From DT-111 sp965263225 (GTDB lineage: Bacteria; Bacteroidota; Bacteroidia; Chitinophagales; Saprospiraceae): a stretch of DNA of 64,000 bases. Within the stretch, counting starts at the first letter, position 1. Each line of letters begins with the position of its first letter. Shown in pieces: positions 52,107-61,207 of the stretch. The notes below the pieces were generated by a model. It ran no database searches, had not been told where the DNA came from, and saw nothing but the letters and a program-made list of their open reading frames with translations. The stretch lies in NCBI GenBank assembly GCA_965263225.1, contig CBDHHG010000018.1:49235-113234 (forward strand), given 5' to 3'. The position numbers were made by a program, and so were the translations under genes.

Positions 52107-54726
52107 GCGATCACCTCAGCCGCCCCGTCTACCAGATCGTTTTCTTGAATGGTTTTGCACCTATCAAGTGGTAGAGTCTCTTCAAGGAGACTTACATGAG
52201 TTGTACTATTTGCGCTTGGAAGAACTGGGGAAAAGAAAGGCTGATTTACATTACTATCTTGATGTCCTGGATGTCTGTAGGCCCTTCGCTTGGAAAAAAA
52301 GGAAATCCACCCGAATCAATCACCTCGATATGTTATCTAACCACTTCAAAATCTCAATTCGTCATTTATCCAAAGATATTGGCGGGAATTTGCTCAACAT
52401 TACTGGCCTAATGCTCGGTATTGTGTGCTGTATCATCATCTTTCTTACCATCAAGTACGAAACTAGTTTTGATACCTTTCATAAAAACGAAAAAGTACTT
52501 TACCGGGTAACCAATAATTATTACTACCCGACCTTTACCATGTATGTTGGGCAAACCCCCAACCCCATGGCGGAAGCCTTGAAAACAGATTTTCCCGCTT
52601 TTGAAAAGGTATTTGCGATTAGTACGAATTATGATCATCCCATCACAGTAGAGGAGGAGCTATATACCTCTGATATTCTCTATGCGGATCAGTATTTTAT
52701 TCAAGGCTTTGACTATTACAATGATCCTAAACAATGGATCGTCGGAAATCCTAATGAAGTACTAGCTAAGATCAATACCACAGTCCTTACGCAAAGTATA
52801 GCGGAAAAGATCTTTGGTAGCGCTCAGCAAGCCATTGGTAAGATCGTGACCTTGAGTAATGAAACCAAAATAGAAGTAGGGGCTGTTATGAAGGACCCGC
52901 CAGCCAATACCAATTTCCCCTTCGAACAACTGGTATCGAGGCTGACCTACGAAAGCTTTGCCAGCAGTCATTATGGCAATGTCTCGAACACCAATACCTT
53001 TGTACAAATCCCGGCGGCGGTTGATGTTCCTCAATTACGCCCTGCCCTGGATGCCTTCAATGAGAAGTACATGGAAGCTGTGTGGGGGGAAGACTTTGTC
53101 TCAATGGATCTTCAACCTTTAGCAGATATACATTTGGATGAACGCTTCAGCTCCGACACTTACACCACCAACAAGAGCTACCTTTGGACCTTGGGCTTTA
53201 TTGGTTTACTGATTATTGTGATAGCCTGTATCAATTTCGTAAATCTAGCTACGGCTAAAGGGGTAAAACGATCCCTAGAAATTGGAATGCGTAAAATTCT
53301 AGGCGGGTCAAAGCAGCATATCCTAGGCCAATTCATGAGTGAATCCTTTCTACTAGCCATCCTGGCCTTGGGTTTAGGTTTATTACTTGCACAGTACAGC
53401 TTTCCCTATTTTAGCGAACTAACCAACCTGAATATCGGCAATGATTTTGTGTACAGCCCTACTTTGTGGCTATTCATACTTGGCCTGTTGGTCTTTATCT
53501 GTTTAAGTATGGGCTTATATCCAGCCATTCTCTTCTCCAGATTCCAACCCTTGCAAGTCATACGCGGTAAGCTAACTACGAATCCGTCCAAGGGTGTAAG
53601 CCTGCGTAGAGGGCTGATCGCCTTTCAACTGGTCATTTCCCAAGTTTTGATCATTGCAGCTATTGTAATCGGCTCTCAATTGGATTATTTCCAAAGCAAG
53701 AATTTAGGTTTTGAAAAGGAATCGCTGATGGTTGTAAAAGTACTGGGTAATATTCCAGTAGAAAAGCGGTTGGCTTTAAAGCAAAAGTTTGAGCAGCTCT
53801 CCTTTGTTGAGTCTACCACCTTGAGCTCTCATATCCCCATGTCAGCCGGACATGGCTCTACTGGTTTGACTTCTCAGGATTCAGAGATCAAGGAACGATT
53901 CAATGTCCAATACATTTATGCAGACAATGATTTTTTGGATGCGATGGATATCAAATTACTAGCAGGGAAGGCAGAAATTCCGCCGATTACAGAAGATACC
54001 GTTCGAGGGTATGTGGTGAATGAGACCCTGATTGGCCGGTTGGCCTGGGACACACCAGAAGAGGCCTTAGGAAAGCGGATTACCGTAAATGGAACCGAGG
54101 CACGTATTATGGGGGTTGCAAAGAATTTCCATACGCAATCCCTACACCGGGAGATCAAGCCAATAGCCATAGCCTATGGCGTTCGACAATATCCGTACCT
54201 CGGGGTAAAATATAAGACGGATGGCCTGCAAGCCTCTGTAGCTCAGATGGAAGATACCTGGAAATCTCTTTTCCCTGACCGCAACTTTGATTATTTCTTC
54301 CAGGATGAACAAATGGAGACCATGTACGATAATGAAGTACGATTTTCCAAGATTATCAAAGCTTTTACACTCATTTCCATCCTCATTGCCTGTTTTGGTT
54401 TAATCGGTCTTTCTGCCTTCTCTTCTGTACGTCGATTCAAGGAAATTGGAGTCAGAAAAGTGCTCGGAGCTTCAGTACCAAGCATCTTAATTCTAATCTC
54501 CAAGGAGTTTATCGTAATCATGTTAATCAGCTTTGTTTTAAGCTATCCGATTGCCCATTATCTTACCGGAGCATGGCTTCAAGAGTTTGCCTACAGTATA
54601 GACCTAAGTTGGTGGATATTTGCCAAGGCGTGCATGATTACCACCGTTCTGACTTTGGTTACGGTTAGTTTTCAGAGTATAAAGGCAGCGTTGATCAATC
54701 CTGTGGAATCATTGCGAAGAGAATAA
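52099..54726 (+). CDS. FtsX-like ABC permease with N-terminal prefix domain
   Basis: An 875-residue inner-membrane protein. The first 70 residues form the permease-prefix domain (PDRFLEWFCTYQVVESLQGDL). Then come a membrane segment, a MacB periplasmic core-like domain, three membrane segments of the first FtsX module (about 370-490), a second periplasmic part and a final FtsX module with GIGVRKVLGA-type motif (FKEIGVRKVLGASVPSILILI). This MacB-like permease family exports peptides, lipids or antibiotics. No ATPase gene is adjacent, so it must use a shared one. Start ATG 52099; overlap of 8 bases with PadR indicates coupling. Confidence 0.92.
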   Translation: MSKRSPQPPRLPDRFLEWFCTYQVVESLQGDLHELYYLRLEELGKRKADLHYYLDVLDVCRPFAWKKRKSTRINHLDMLSNHFKISIRHLSKDIGGNLLNITGLMLGIVCCIIIFLTIKYETSFDTFHKNEKVLYRVTNNYYYPTFTMYVGQTPNPMAEALKTDFPAFEKVFAISTNYDHPITVEEELYTSDILYADQYFIQGFDYYNDPKQWIVGNPNEVLAKINTTVLTQSIAEKIFGSAQQAIGKIVTLSNETKIEVGAVMKDPPANTNFPFEQLVSRLTYESFASSHYGNVSNTNTFVQIPAAVDVPQLRPALDAFNEKYMEAVWGEDFVSMDLQPLADIHLDERFSSDTYTTNKSYLWTLGFIGLLIIVIACINFVNLATAKGVKRSLEIGMRKILGGSKQHILGQFMSESFLLAILALGLGLLLAQYSFPYFSELTNLNIGNDFVYSPTLWLFILGLLVFICLSMGLYPAILFSRFQPLQVIRGKLTTNPSKGVSLRRGLIAFQLVISQVLIIAAIVIGSQLDYFQSKNLGFEKESLMVVKVLGNIPVEKRLALKQKFEQLSFVESTTLSSHIPMSAGHGSTGLTSQDSEIKERFNVQYIYADNDFLDAMDIKLLAGKAEIPPITEDTVRGYVVNETLIGRLAWDTPEEALGKRITVNGTEARIMGVAKNFHTQSLHREIKPIAIAYGVRQYPYLGVKYKTDGLQASVAQMEDTWKSLFPDRNFDYFFQDEQMETMYDNEVRFSKIIKAFTLISILIACFGLIGLSAFSSVRRFKEIGVRKVLGASVPSILILISKEFIVIMLISFVLSYPIAHYLTGAWLQEFAYSIDLSWWIFAKACMITTVLTLVTVSFQSIKAALINPVESLRRE

Positions 54727-54763
54727 ATTCCCTTTTTCCAAACCGACATCCACTGGGATGATG

Positions 54764-54800
54764 CTCCCCTGCAAGGTAACATACTCACTTTGGAGGGGAG
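54764..54800 (+). terminator. Intrinsic terminator after the FtsX-like gene
   Basis: CTCCCCT (54764-54770) pairs with AGGGGAG (54794-54800) and is followed by TTGTTTTAT. It is 37 bases after the stop and serves the plus strand; a convergent gene begins its stop at 54847. Confidence 0.6.
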
Positions 54801-54846
54801 TTGTTTTATATCGTCTCCTCTTCATGTGCAAATTATTACTATTACG

Positions 54847-56037
54847 CTAAGCATCGTACCCTTCTTTACGGTTATCAAAAGGGAGTTCAAGCTCTACTTC
54901 TATAAAGTACTGCAGATAATCCAATTTCCGGAAGGCGCTACCAATAAGGCTTATGTCTCCGTACTTACGATGTACGACACCAAGTTGGCTCCAACCGGGC
55001 CCCTTAGCTGGCGCAACATTTTGGAGAAAGAAACTTTCGATCTGTCCAATCTTCAGGATATTGGCAAAAGTTCGATCGCTCAGTCCTATCAATTGCTTTT
55101 CTCTATCAATCCATAAAATACATTGATCATAGTACTCTGCTTGAATGGTCTGGGGAAGGAGTCGAACCATATCATATTCCCTATACTTATGCGTAAGGTT
55201 GATATCCGGCAATTTGACGAATTGATCTACCTGTATATCCTTTTCCGAGGATCTCAATAGCAATAGATCAGGATAACTACGCTCGTTAGACAAGGTAAAA
55301 ACTACACCAGGCCGTTGGTAAGACTCAAAGGTCCGAGTGGGATATACTAATCTAATTTCGATGTCTTGGAAATCAAATCGGCAATGGTAACGTGCCTCCC
55401 GTTCGTGAGCTTCTAGCAGTACACCACCACGCTGGATTAACCAGTTTTTAAGATCAAAATAAGTTTGAGGAGTTCCATCGCCAAAAAGTTCCGCCCGGAA
55501 ATGATTGATGGGATAGTCCGGAGCCCGTTTATTTTGAGCAATCGAAAGCTTTTCTATCTCAATACCCAAAATATTACACCGTTCCAACTCCAGAAAAGCA
55601 TGCTGTTGATAAGTGTATCTGAGTTGGACCTCGCGGTTCTGTTTCAGTTTTTGGTAGGACATACGCCAGTCTAATCGTTTTCGCCGCATTCCATAACGGA
55701 TGCTGATATCCTGGCCTGTGGAGAGGTGATGCTTGGATAGCCAGAAGTTGGCAGGTCTTTTCTTTTGGTACAATATTTCGCACTGGGGGTCCTTCTTGGA
55801 GAGTAAGATCGAAGTTTTGATCGTGATACCAAGACACCGTTCTGCTACTGCAAAAAGTGGTTGATGTATCTCTTCCCGTATCGGAAAGTGATGCAACATA
55901 GAGCCCGTCACAAAGACAAGACAATCCTTATAATGCCCTTCTTTTCGGACGTAACAAACTGCATCCACTTCCTCTGGTCGTATGATTCGGTAGAGGGATC
56001 GATTGGGGAGGGGATAGTGGATGAACTTGGCGTGCAT
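54847..56037 (-). CDS. Orphan hypothetical protein, 396 aa
   Basis: No recognised family. The protein is cytoplasmic-looking, basic, and rich in Tyr and Arg, with many strand-like segments (for example DISIRYGMRRKRLDWRMSYQKL and VVFTLSNERSYPDLLLLRSS). Start ATG 56037 is used; the longer frame begins with TTG at 56070. It is alone between the FtsX-like gene and the metal-related ABC operon. The absence of relatives in view and its odd composition suggest an accessory gene. Confidence 0.65.
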   Translation of the reverse strand: MHAKFIHYPLPNRSLYRIIRPEEVDAVCYVRKEGHYKDCLVFVTGSMLHHFPIREEIHQPLFAVAERCLGITIKTSILLSKKDPQCEILYQKKRPANFWLSKHHLSTGQDISIRYGMRRKRLDWRMSYQKLKQNREVQLRYTYQQHAFLELERCNILGIEIEKLSIAQNKRAPDYPINHFRAELFGDGTPQTYFDLKNWLIQRGGVLLEAHEREARYHCRFDFQDIEIRLVYPTRTFESYQRPGVVFTLSNERSYPDLLLLRSSEKDIQVDQFVKLPDINLTHKYREYDMVRLLPQTIQAEYYDQCILWIDREKQLIGLSDRTFANILKIGQIESFFLQNVAPAKGPGWSQLGVVHRKYGDISLIGSAFRKLDYLQYFIEVELELPFDNRKEGYDA

Positions 56038-56240
56038 GAATTTTATTTTGTGGTCAATCGTTCTAATCAAAGATGTTGGTTCCGGTTGTACGCTGGCATT
56101 CTACTATCATGACCAGTTCCTTGAGTATGTGATAAAATCAGAGAGTAGGTAGATCATCCTGCTAAGTTACTCATCCTCTGGTCTCTTTCCTTATTAATCC
56201 ACCACTCTAGAATACAGAATTAATGAAAAAAAAACTATAT

Positions 56241-56255
56241 TGCAACACCGTTGCA
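56241..56255. promoter_or_regulatory. Zur-like operator: TGCAAC-ACC-GTTGCA
   Basis: A perfect 6-base dyad with 3-base spacer, 66 bases before the ABC ATPase start. It matches 43380-43394 in core, spacing and following TAA. A weak -7-like TATATTG overlaps it. The remaining bases from 56071 to 56321 show no gene. Control by the same regulator as the ZnuD-like receptor is inferred. Confidence 0.6.
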
Positions 56256-56321
56256 TAATTAAGCTAACCAAGATATTACTCTTCTCTTTTTTCGATTTCA
56301 TATAGAAAATGATCAATACTA

Positions 56322-57020
56322 ATGATTCAAGCTATCAACCTTTCTAAGAACTATAGTGGTAAGGAAGCGGTTAAGAACCTCAATCTAAATATTAAACCTG
56401 GGGATATCTTCTGCCTCCTAGGTGCCAATGGGGCAGGTAAGACGACAACTATCAACCTCTTCCTTAACTTCATTCAACCTAGTAGTGGAGAAGCCTTAAT
56501 CAATGGGTTAAATGTTAGCCAGAACCCTACCAAGTCAAAACAATACCTCGCTTATCTGCCCGAGAATCTGCAACTTTACCCCAACCTTACGGGTATAGAG
56601 AATCTCGATTACTTCTCAGGATTAGCAGGAAAGTCTTATGATCAGTCAGAATTAACTCAATTCTTGAAGACCACGGGCCTGCAAGAATCTGCCTTCAACG
56701 ACTATGTCAAGCGATATTCGAAGGGGATGCGTCAAAAGGTAGGTATCGCTATTGCGCTGGCCAAAGGTGCTAAAGCATTGCTACTCGATGAACCCACCTC
56801 GGGTCTAGACCCTAAAGCTGCTAATGAGTTTGGGGTAATACTTCGACAATTGAGCGAAGATGGCGTAGCTATTTTGATGGCCACCCACGATTTGTTCCGA
56901 GCTAAGGAAACCGGAACAGACATCGGCATTATGCGAGACGGAGTTTTGGTCGAACAACTAAAACCACAGGATATTGGCCACGCTGATTTAGAGAAGCTTT
57001 ACCTGACGCATATGAACTAA
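56322..57020 (+). CDS. ABC transporter ATP-binding protein
   Basis: A 232-residue ATPase. Walker A is GANGAGKTT (about residues 34-42), the signature YSKGMRQKVG, Walker B KALLLDEPTSGLDP, and the switch His in MATHDLF. Sequence type matches ATPases of ABC-2 (export-type) systems. It is the first gene of an operon with two DUF3526-type permeases 26 and about 25 bases apart. A Zur-like operator lies upstream. Confidence 0.95.
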   Translation: MIQAINLSKNYSGKEAVKNLNLNIKPGDIFCLLGANGAGKTTTINLFLNFIQPSSGEALINGLNVSQNPTKSKQYLAYLPENLQLYPNLTGIENLDYFSGLAGKSYDQSELTQFLKTTGLQESAFNDYVKRYSKGMRQKVGIAIALAKGAKALLLDEPTSGLDPKAANEFGVILRQLSEDGVAILMATHDLFRAKETGTDIGIMRDGVLVEQLKPQDIGHADLEKLYLTHMN

Positions 57021-57046
57021 CTCTATAAAGCTTTTAAAAGACTATC

Positions 57047-58453
57047 ATGATCTGGAAAATTGCACGCAAAGAGATTAAAGAAACGCTCCGGGAAGGCCGT
57101 TTCCGGATAGCAGGGATTATTGTTGTTGCCTTACTCTCGATAGCAGTAGTCATCAGTTATAATTATTATAACTACGTCCAAGAACAACATTCACAAGCCA
57201 GTAGCAATGCGCGAAACCTTTGGACCAGCCAAGACGAAAAAAATCCACATTCAGCAGCCCATTATGGCACCTATGCCTTCAAACCCAAATCCCCCCTCTC
57301 CCTTATTGACCAAGGGGTTGATAAATTCACTGGCATCTCCATTTTCTTAGAGGCACATCGTCGAAATGAGGCTCAATTCATGGCAGCAGCAGACCAAACT
57401 GGACTGGCGCGCTTCGGAGACCTTACGCCCGATTTCATACTGCTCTTTATCATCCCACTGCTCATTATCCTGATGGGATACAACAGTTTTGGAAAAGAAA
57501 GAGAAAATGGTACGCTCCAACTGCTACAAAGCCAAGGTGTTTCTCCCAGAAAGGTGGCCCTAGGTAAGTGGCTAGGGCTTTACCTACCGATTTCCTCTTT
57601 GACCTTAGGGCTTTTCCTTTCAGCAGGTTTGATGTTGGCACTCACCCCAGATTTTGGACTGTTCAGTTGGACGGCTTTGCTTCTCATGGCCTTGGTGTAT
57701 CTGATCTACTACGGAGTCTTTGCTAACCTAACCCTCATCGTATCTGCTTGGACCAAGAGTGGTGGACTAGCTTTGGTACTCTTACTCTCTATTTGGATCA
57801 TCACCTGCCTGGCTGCCCCAAAAGCAGCTAGTAACTTCGCTGATGCTCTTTATCCTTATCCAACCCGACAAGAATTCTCGGCGAGCGTGACAGAGGATCA
57901 GCAAAAGGGCTTGGACGGCCACAATCCTTGGAACGAGGAAGCCAAACGTCTGGAGAGGGAGACCTTAGAGAAATACGGAGTAGACAGCCTGCATCAATTG
58001 CCTTTTAATTTTGATGGTTATCGCATGCAAAAGGGCGAAGAGCATGAGGCAGAGGTGTATTTCAAACACTATCAATTACTCAAAGAACAATTTCAGCAAC
58101 AGAGTCGGTTCTATAGCTTTAGCGCTGCCGCCTCTCCTTATTTACCAGCCCGCTTCCTATCTATGGCTATCGCGCGAACGGATTATGGCCTTCATTGGGA
58201 TTTTGCCGACGCTGCCGAACGGTACCGACTAAACATGATGGAAGCCTTGAATATGGATTTCGCAGATAACGCAGCCTATGGAAACTGGGCATATAAAGCC
58301 GATCAGACGCTTTGGGAGGGAATCCCAGACTTTAGTTATACCCCTCCTTCTTTGGGACAGATAGCCCTTAGTCATTTAAGTAACTTCTTACTCTTGATTA
58401 CTTGGTTGGCCGTTTCCTTCTTTGGATTATTCTGGATTACCCGTAGACTTTAA
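57047..58453 (+). CDS. ABC-2 permease, DUF3526 type (first)
   Basis: A 468-residue permease with a first membrane segment near residues 22-42, a large extracytoplasmic domain, and further segments at about 132-150, 178-205, 215-240 and 440-465. The motif NPHSAAHYGTYAFKPKSPLS and SIFLEAHRRNEAQF are typical of the DUF3526/ABC-2 family. The cytoplasmic-side segment FGKERENGTLQLLQSQG is the ABC-2 coupling-like motif. It pairs with the second permease and the ATPase just upstream. Confidence 0.92.
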   Translation: MIWKIARKEIKETLREGRFRIAGIIVVALLSIAVVISYNYYNYVQEQHSQASSNARNLWTSQDEKNPHSAAHYGTYAFKPKSPLSLIDQGVDKFTGISIFLEAHRRNEAQFMAAADQTGLARFGDLTPDFILLFIIPLLIILMGYNSFGKERENGTLQLLQSQGVSPRKVALGKWLGLYLPISSLTLGLFLSAGLMLALTPDFGLFSWTALLLMALVYLIYYGVFANLTLIVSAWTKSGGLALVLLLSIWIITCLAAPKAASNFADALYPYPTRQEFSASVTEDQQKGLDGHNPWNEEAKRLERETLEKYGVDSLHQLPFNFDGYRMQKGEEHEAEVYFKHYQLLKEQFQQQSRFYSFSAAASPYLPARFLSMAIARTDYGLHWDFADAAERYRLNMMEALNMDFADNAAYGNWAYKADQTLWEGIPDFSYTPPSLGQIALSHLSNFLLLITWLAVSFFGLFWITRRL

Positions 58454-58478
58454 TCCTTGTCTATCAATTTCAAACAGC

Positions 58479-59924
58479 ATGTTCAAATATAACTTCAAAT
58501 ATGAATGGAGGACATTAATAAGAGACCGCTGGGTACAGAGCCTAAGTCTGCTATTGCTAGCCCTGTGTCTGTTCGCCTCCTATAATGGAAAACAAAAAGT
58601 AGATAAGCGCAATCAAGATATAGCGCAAGCGGTAACGGATGTAAAAGAAGGCGATGTGGCAATGCTTTCCTTGATCGATTCTATTCAAGCAGGACTGCCA
58701 GTAAACGTGCCCTCCTGGCGTCAGCCAGTACAGCCCACAGCCGTTGGCAATTACCACCCTAGAGTGGTGGCCTTCCCTGCTTCACCCTTGGCGTTGGTCG
58801 CAACGGGACAAAGTGATTTATTCACACATTATGTCAAACCCACTCTTAGTGGAGAAGCCATGCTACTGAATTTCACTGAGCTATCGAGTCCCGTTCAGCT
58901 ATTATTTGGAAGTTTCGATCTGTCCTTCGTACTCATTTACCTCTTGCCACTAATTGTCATAGCTTTTACCTACAATATTCTATCCGTAGAAAGAGAACGG
59001 GGCTCTCTAAGATTATTGGCTACACAACCGATGAAACTAGTGCATTGGGTGCTACAAAAATCCACACTCAGATTTGCGCTCTTATCTCTTATTCTAGGCG
59101 TGGGCATTACCTTGAGTTTGATGCTGAATGGCATATCCTTGACAGCACAATGGAACCAAGGACTTTCTCAGCTCCTGGCCTTATCCTTTGCCTACTTACT
59201 GTTCTGGTTTGCCTTATCATTTCTGGTTAACCTATTGGGCCGTTCCTCTGCCGTGAACGCCATCAGTCTATTGGGGATATGGATTGGCCTAGTGTTGCTG
59301 GTACCCGCAGTGCTGAATCAGTTGGCCAATACCATCTATCCCGTCCCTTCACGAGCACGTATGATCAATGATATGCGCGTATTGAAAGCTGAGGCCGATA
59401 AGCAACAAGATCAGATTTTGGCGGAGTACTTACGAAGTCATCCCGAATTAGTAAGTGTAGAAGCGGGAAACGAAGCAACAGCCTACGGCTGGTGGCAGCG
59501 ATATTTTGCCTCCCAAGATGTGGTCAAAGAACGGATGCAACCGCTACTAGAGGAGTATGATGGTCAGCTGATTAGCCAACAGCAATGGGTCTCTCAATTG
59601 AGGATTCTTTCTCCCGCAGTTTTGATGCAAGATGGCTTGCAGAACATCTCTGGTACCGCTAGTGGGCACTACCGTGATTATAGACAACAGGTGATCGCTT
59701 TTGCTGAAGGCTGGCGTGAATTTTTTCTACCACTCATATTCAAAGATAAAAAAGTAGACGCCGAAATCGTTGCCAAGCTACCAGAGTTCCAATATGAGCC
59801 AGAGCGATCTGGACAATTATTTAATGCCAATCTAGTATACATCCTCCTATATAGTTGCCTTCTAATTGGTCTAGGGTTTGGTCTTTACACCAGCGTCAGA
59901 AGGGAGAAATTGTTGCTTAGCTAA
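58479..59924 (+). CDS. ABC-2 permease, DUF3526 type (second)
   Basis: A 481-residue permease similar in layout to the previous one, with an N-terminal segment (LSLLLLALCLFASYNG), the coupling-like motif LSVERERGSLRLLATQP, and several membrane segments at about residues 140-300 plus one at the C terminus. The start at ATG 58479 is chosen since the earlier ATG at 58422 would overlap the previous gene by 32 bases. Together with the ATPase it forms one ABC system. The substrate is unknown; the neighbours suggest a metal complex or ligand. Confidence 0.9.
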   Translation: MFKYNFKYEWRTLIRDRWVQSLSLLLLALCLFASYNGKQKVDKRNQDIAQAVTDVKEGDVAMLSLIDSIQAGLPVNVPSWRQPVQPTAVGNYHPRVVAFPASPLALVATGQSDLFTHYVKPTLSGEAMLLNFTELSSPVQLLFGSFDLSFVLIYLLPLIVIAFTYNILSVERERGSLRLLATQPMKLVHWVLQKSTLRFALLSLILGVGITLSLMLNGISLTAQWNQGLSQLLALSFAYLLFWFALSFLVNLLGRSSAVNAISLLGIWIGLVLLVPAVLNQLANTIYPVPSRARMINDMRVLKAEADKQQDQILAEYLRSHPELVSVEAGNEATAYGWWQRYFASQDVVKERMQPLLEEYDGQLISQQQWVSQLRILSPAVLMQDGLQNISGTASGHYRDYRQQVIAFAEGWREFFLPLIFKDKKVDAEIVAKLPEFQYEPERSGQLFNANLVYILLYSCLLIGLGFGLYTSVRREKLLLS

Positions 59925-59942
59925 GGTGAACAAAGATCTGGT

Positions 59943-61199
59943 ATGATGAAAAGAAGAGCATTTTTAAAACTATCCGGAAGTAGTCTGGCTGCCCTGCAAG
60001 CTACAGCTTTGACTGCCAAGCCTTATCCTCGATGGAGTGGAAAGAATGCCCCTGAGGTGATTGTCATTGGGGCCGGTACTTTTGGCGTATGGACTGCCTT
60101 CCACCTGAATCGACTGGGAGCAAAGGTAACCTTATTAGATGCCTATGGGCCCGGAAACTCCAGGGCTAGTTCTGGCGGAGAAACCAGATTAATCCAGGTA
60201 GATAATGATCAGCCCGTCTATATTCGCAGTGCTATCCGTGCCTTTGAATGGTGGAAAAAAATGGAACAAGAAAGCGGAGAGACACTGGTATTACCTACCG
60301 GTAGATTGTTATTGTCTACCAATGTGGCCCATAGGGATTATGTAATGGCAAGGAAAAAGCAGTTGCAGGCTTTTGAGGTTGACAATACTGAAATGCTGGA
60401 TCAATCAGAAATTGCCTATCGTTGGCCACAGGTCCACACAGCCGATTTAGCAGTGGCTATGTACAATGATGGGGGACCTGCTGGCAGTACTTTGCTTGCA
60501 CGAAAAGGATGCCAAGTGGTTGCGAAACAACTGGAGAAAAATGGGGGTAGCATTCAGATAGCTCAAGCAACACCAAAGTTTGAGCAAAACGGTAGTATTT
60601 CAGGCCTATTGACGGCTGATGGCGAGGTTTTGCAGGCGCAAATGTATGTCTTTGCTTGTGGCCCCTGGTTACCGAAGCTTTTCCCAAAGATTCTTTTCCC
60701 TAGGCTACAGGTACAAAGAAGAGATGTGCTATTCGTCGGTATTCCTCCCGGAGATGATCGCTTTTCCTTTCCCAATTTACCGGAATGGAGCGTATTTGGA
60801 AGTGGTTATTATGGCTTCCCTGATATTGAGGCACGGGGCCTGAAAGTAGCCCCTTATCCTGATCACAATGACTTCGATCCAGATCTTGATGAGCGCTTGA
60901 CTAGTCTGTATCAAGTCAAACGTGCCCACGATTTTGTACGGCATCGTTTCCCAGCCCTGGCCGATCAGCCAATTGTGGAGACCAGAGTTTGTCAGGTGAC
61001 CAATTCTATTGATGGTAATTTCATCGTTGACCAATACCCGGAAAGCCCCAATACCTGGATTATTGGAGGAGGATCAGGGCATGGCTTTAAACATGGCCCA
61101 GCTATCGGGGAGTATGCAGCAGAGCGAATTCTAGGAAATGGAGGGGAAGAAGAGCTTGATAAAACCTTTGAGCTGAAAACTGAAGTATTTTCAAAATAA
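59943..61199 (+). CDS. FAD-dependent oxidase, sarcosine/N-methyltryptophan oxidase-like, Tat-exported
   Basis: A 418-residue flavoprotein of the D-amino-acid oxidase fold. The N terminus carries KRRAFLKLSGSSLAAL, a twin-arginine signal. The FAD motif is VIVIGAGTFGVWTAFHL, followed by SSGGETRLIQ, as in monomeric sarcosine oxidase. Cys350 in CQVTNSIDGNFIVD aligns with the Cys that binds FAD covalently in that family, and GGGSGHGFKHGPAIGEYA closes the site. It would oxidise an N-methyl or amino group in the periplasm. The partners (ABC genes before, binding proteins after) suggest it acts on a transported chelate. Confidence 0.9.
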   Translation: MMKRRAFLKLSGSSLAALQATALTAKPYPRWSGKNAPEVIVIGAGTFGVWTAFHLNRLGAKVTLLDAYGPGNSRASSGGETRLIQVDNDQPVYIRSAIRAFEWWKKMEQESGETLVLPTGRLLLSTNVAHRDYVMARKKQLQAFEVDNTEMLDQSEIAYRWPQVHTADLAVAMYNDGGPAGSTLLARKGCQVVAKQLEKNGGSIQIAQATPKFEQNGSISGLLTADGEVLQAQMYVFACGPWLPKLFPKILFPRLQVQRRDVLFVGIPPGDDRFSFPNLPEWSVFGSGYYGFPDIEARGLKVAPYPDHNDFDPDLDERLTSLYQVKRAHDFVRHRFPALADQPIVETRVCQVTNSIDGNFIVDQYPESPNTWIIGGGSGHGFKHGPAIGEYAAERILGNGGEEELDKTFELKTEVFSK

Positions 61200-61207
61200 A
61201 GGAGAAG

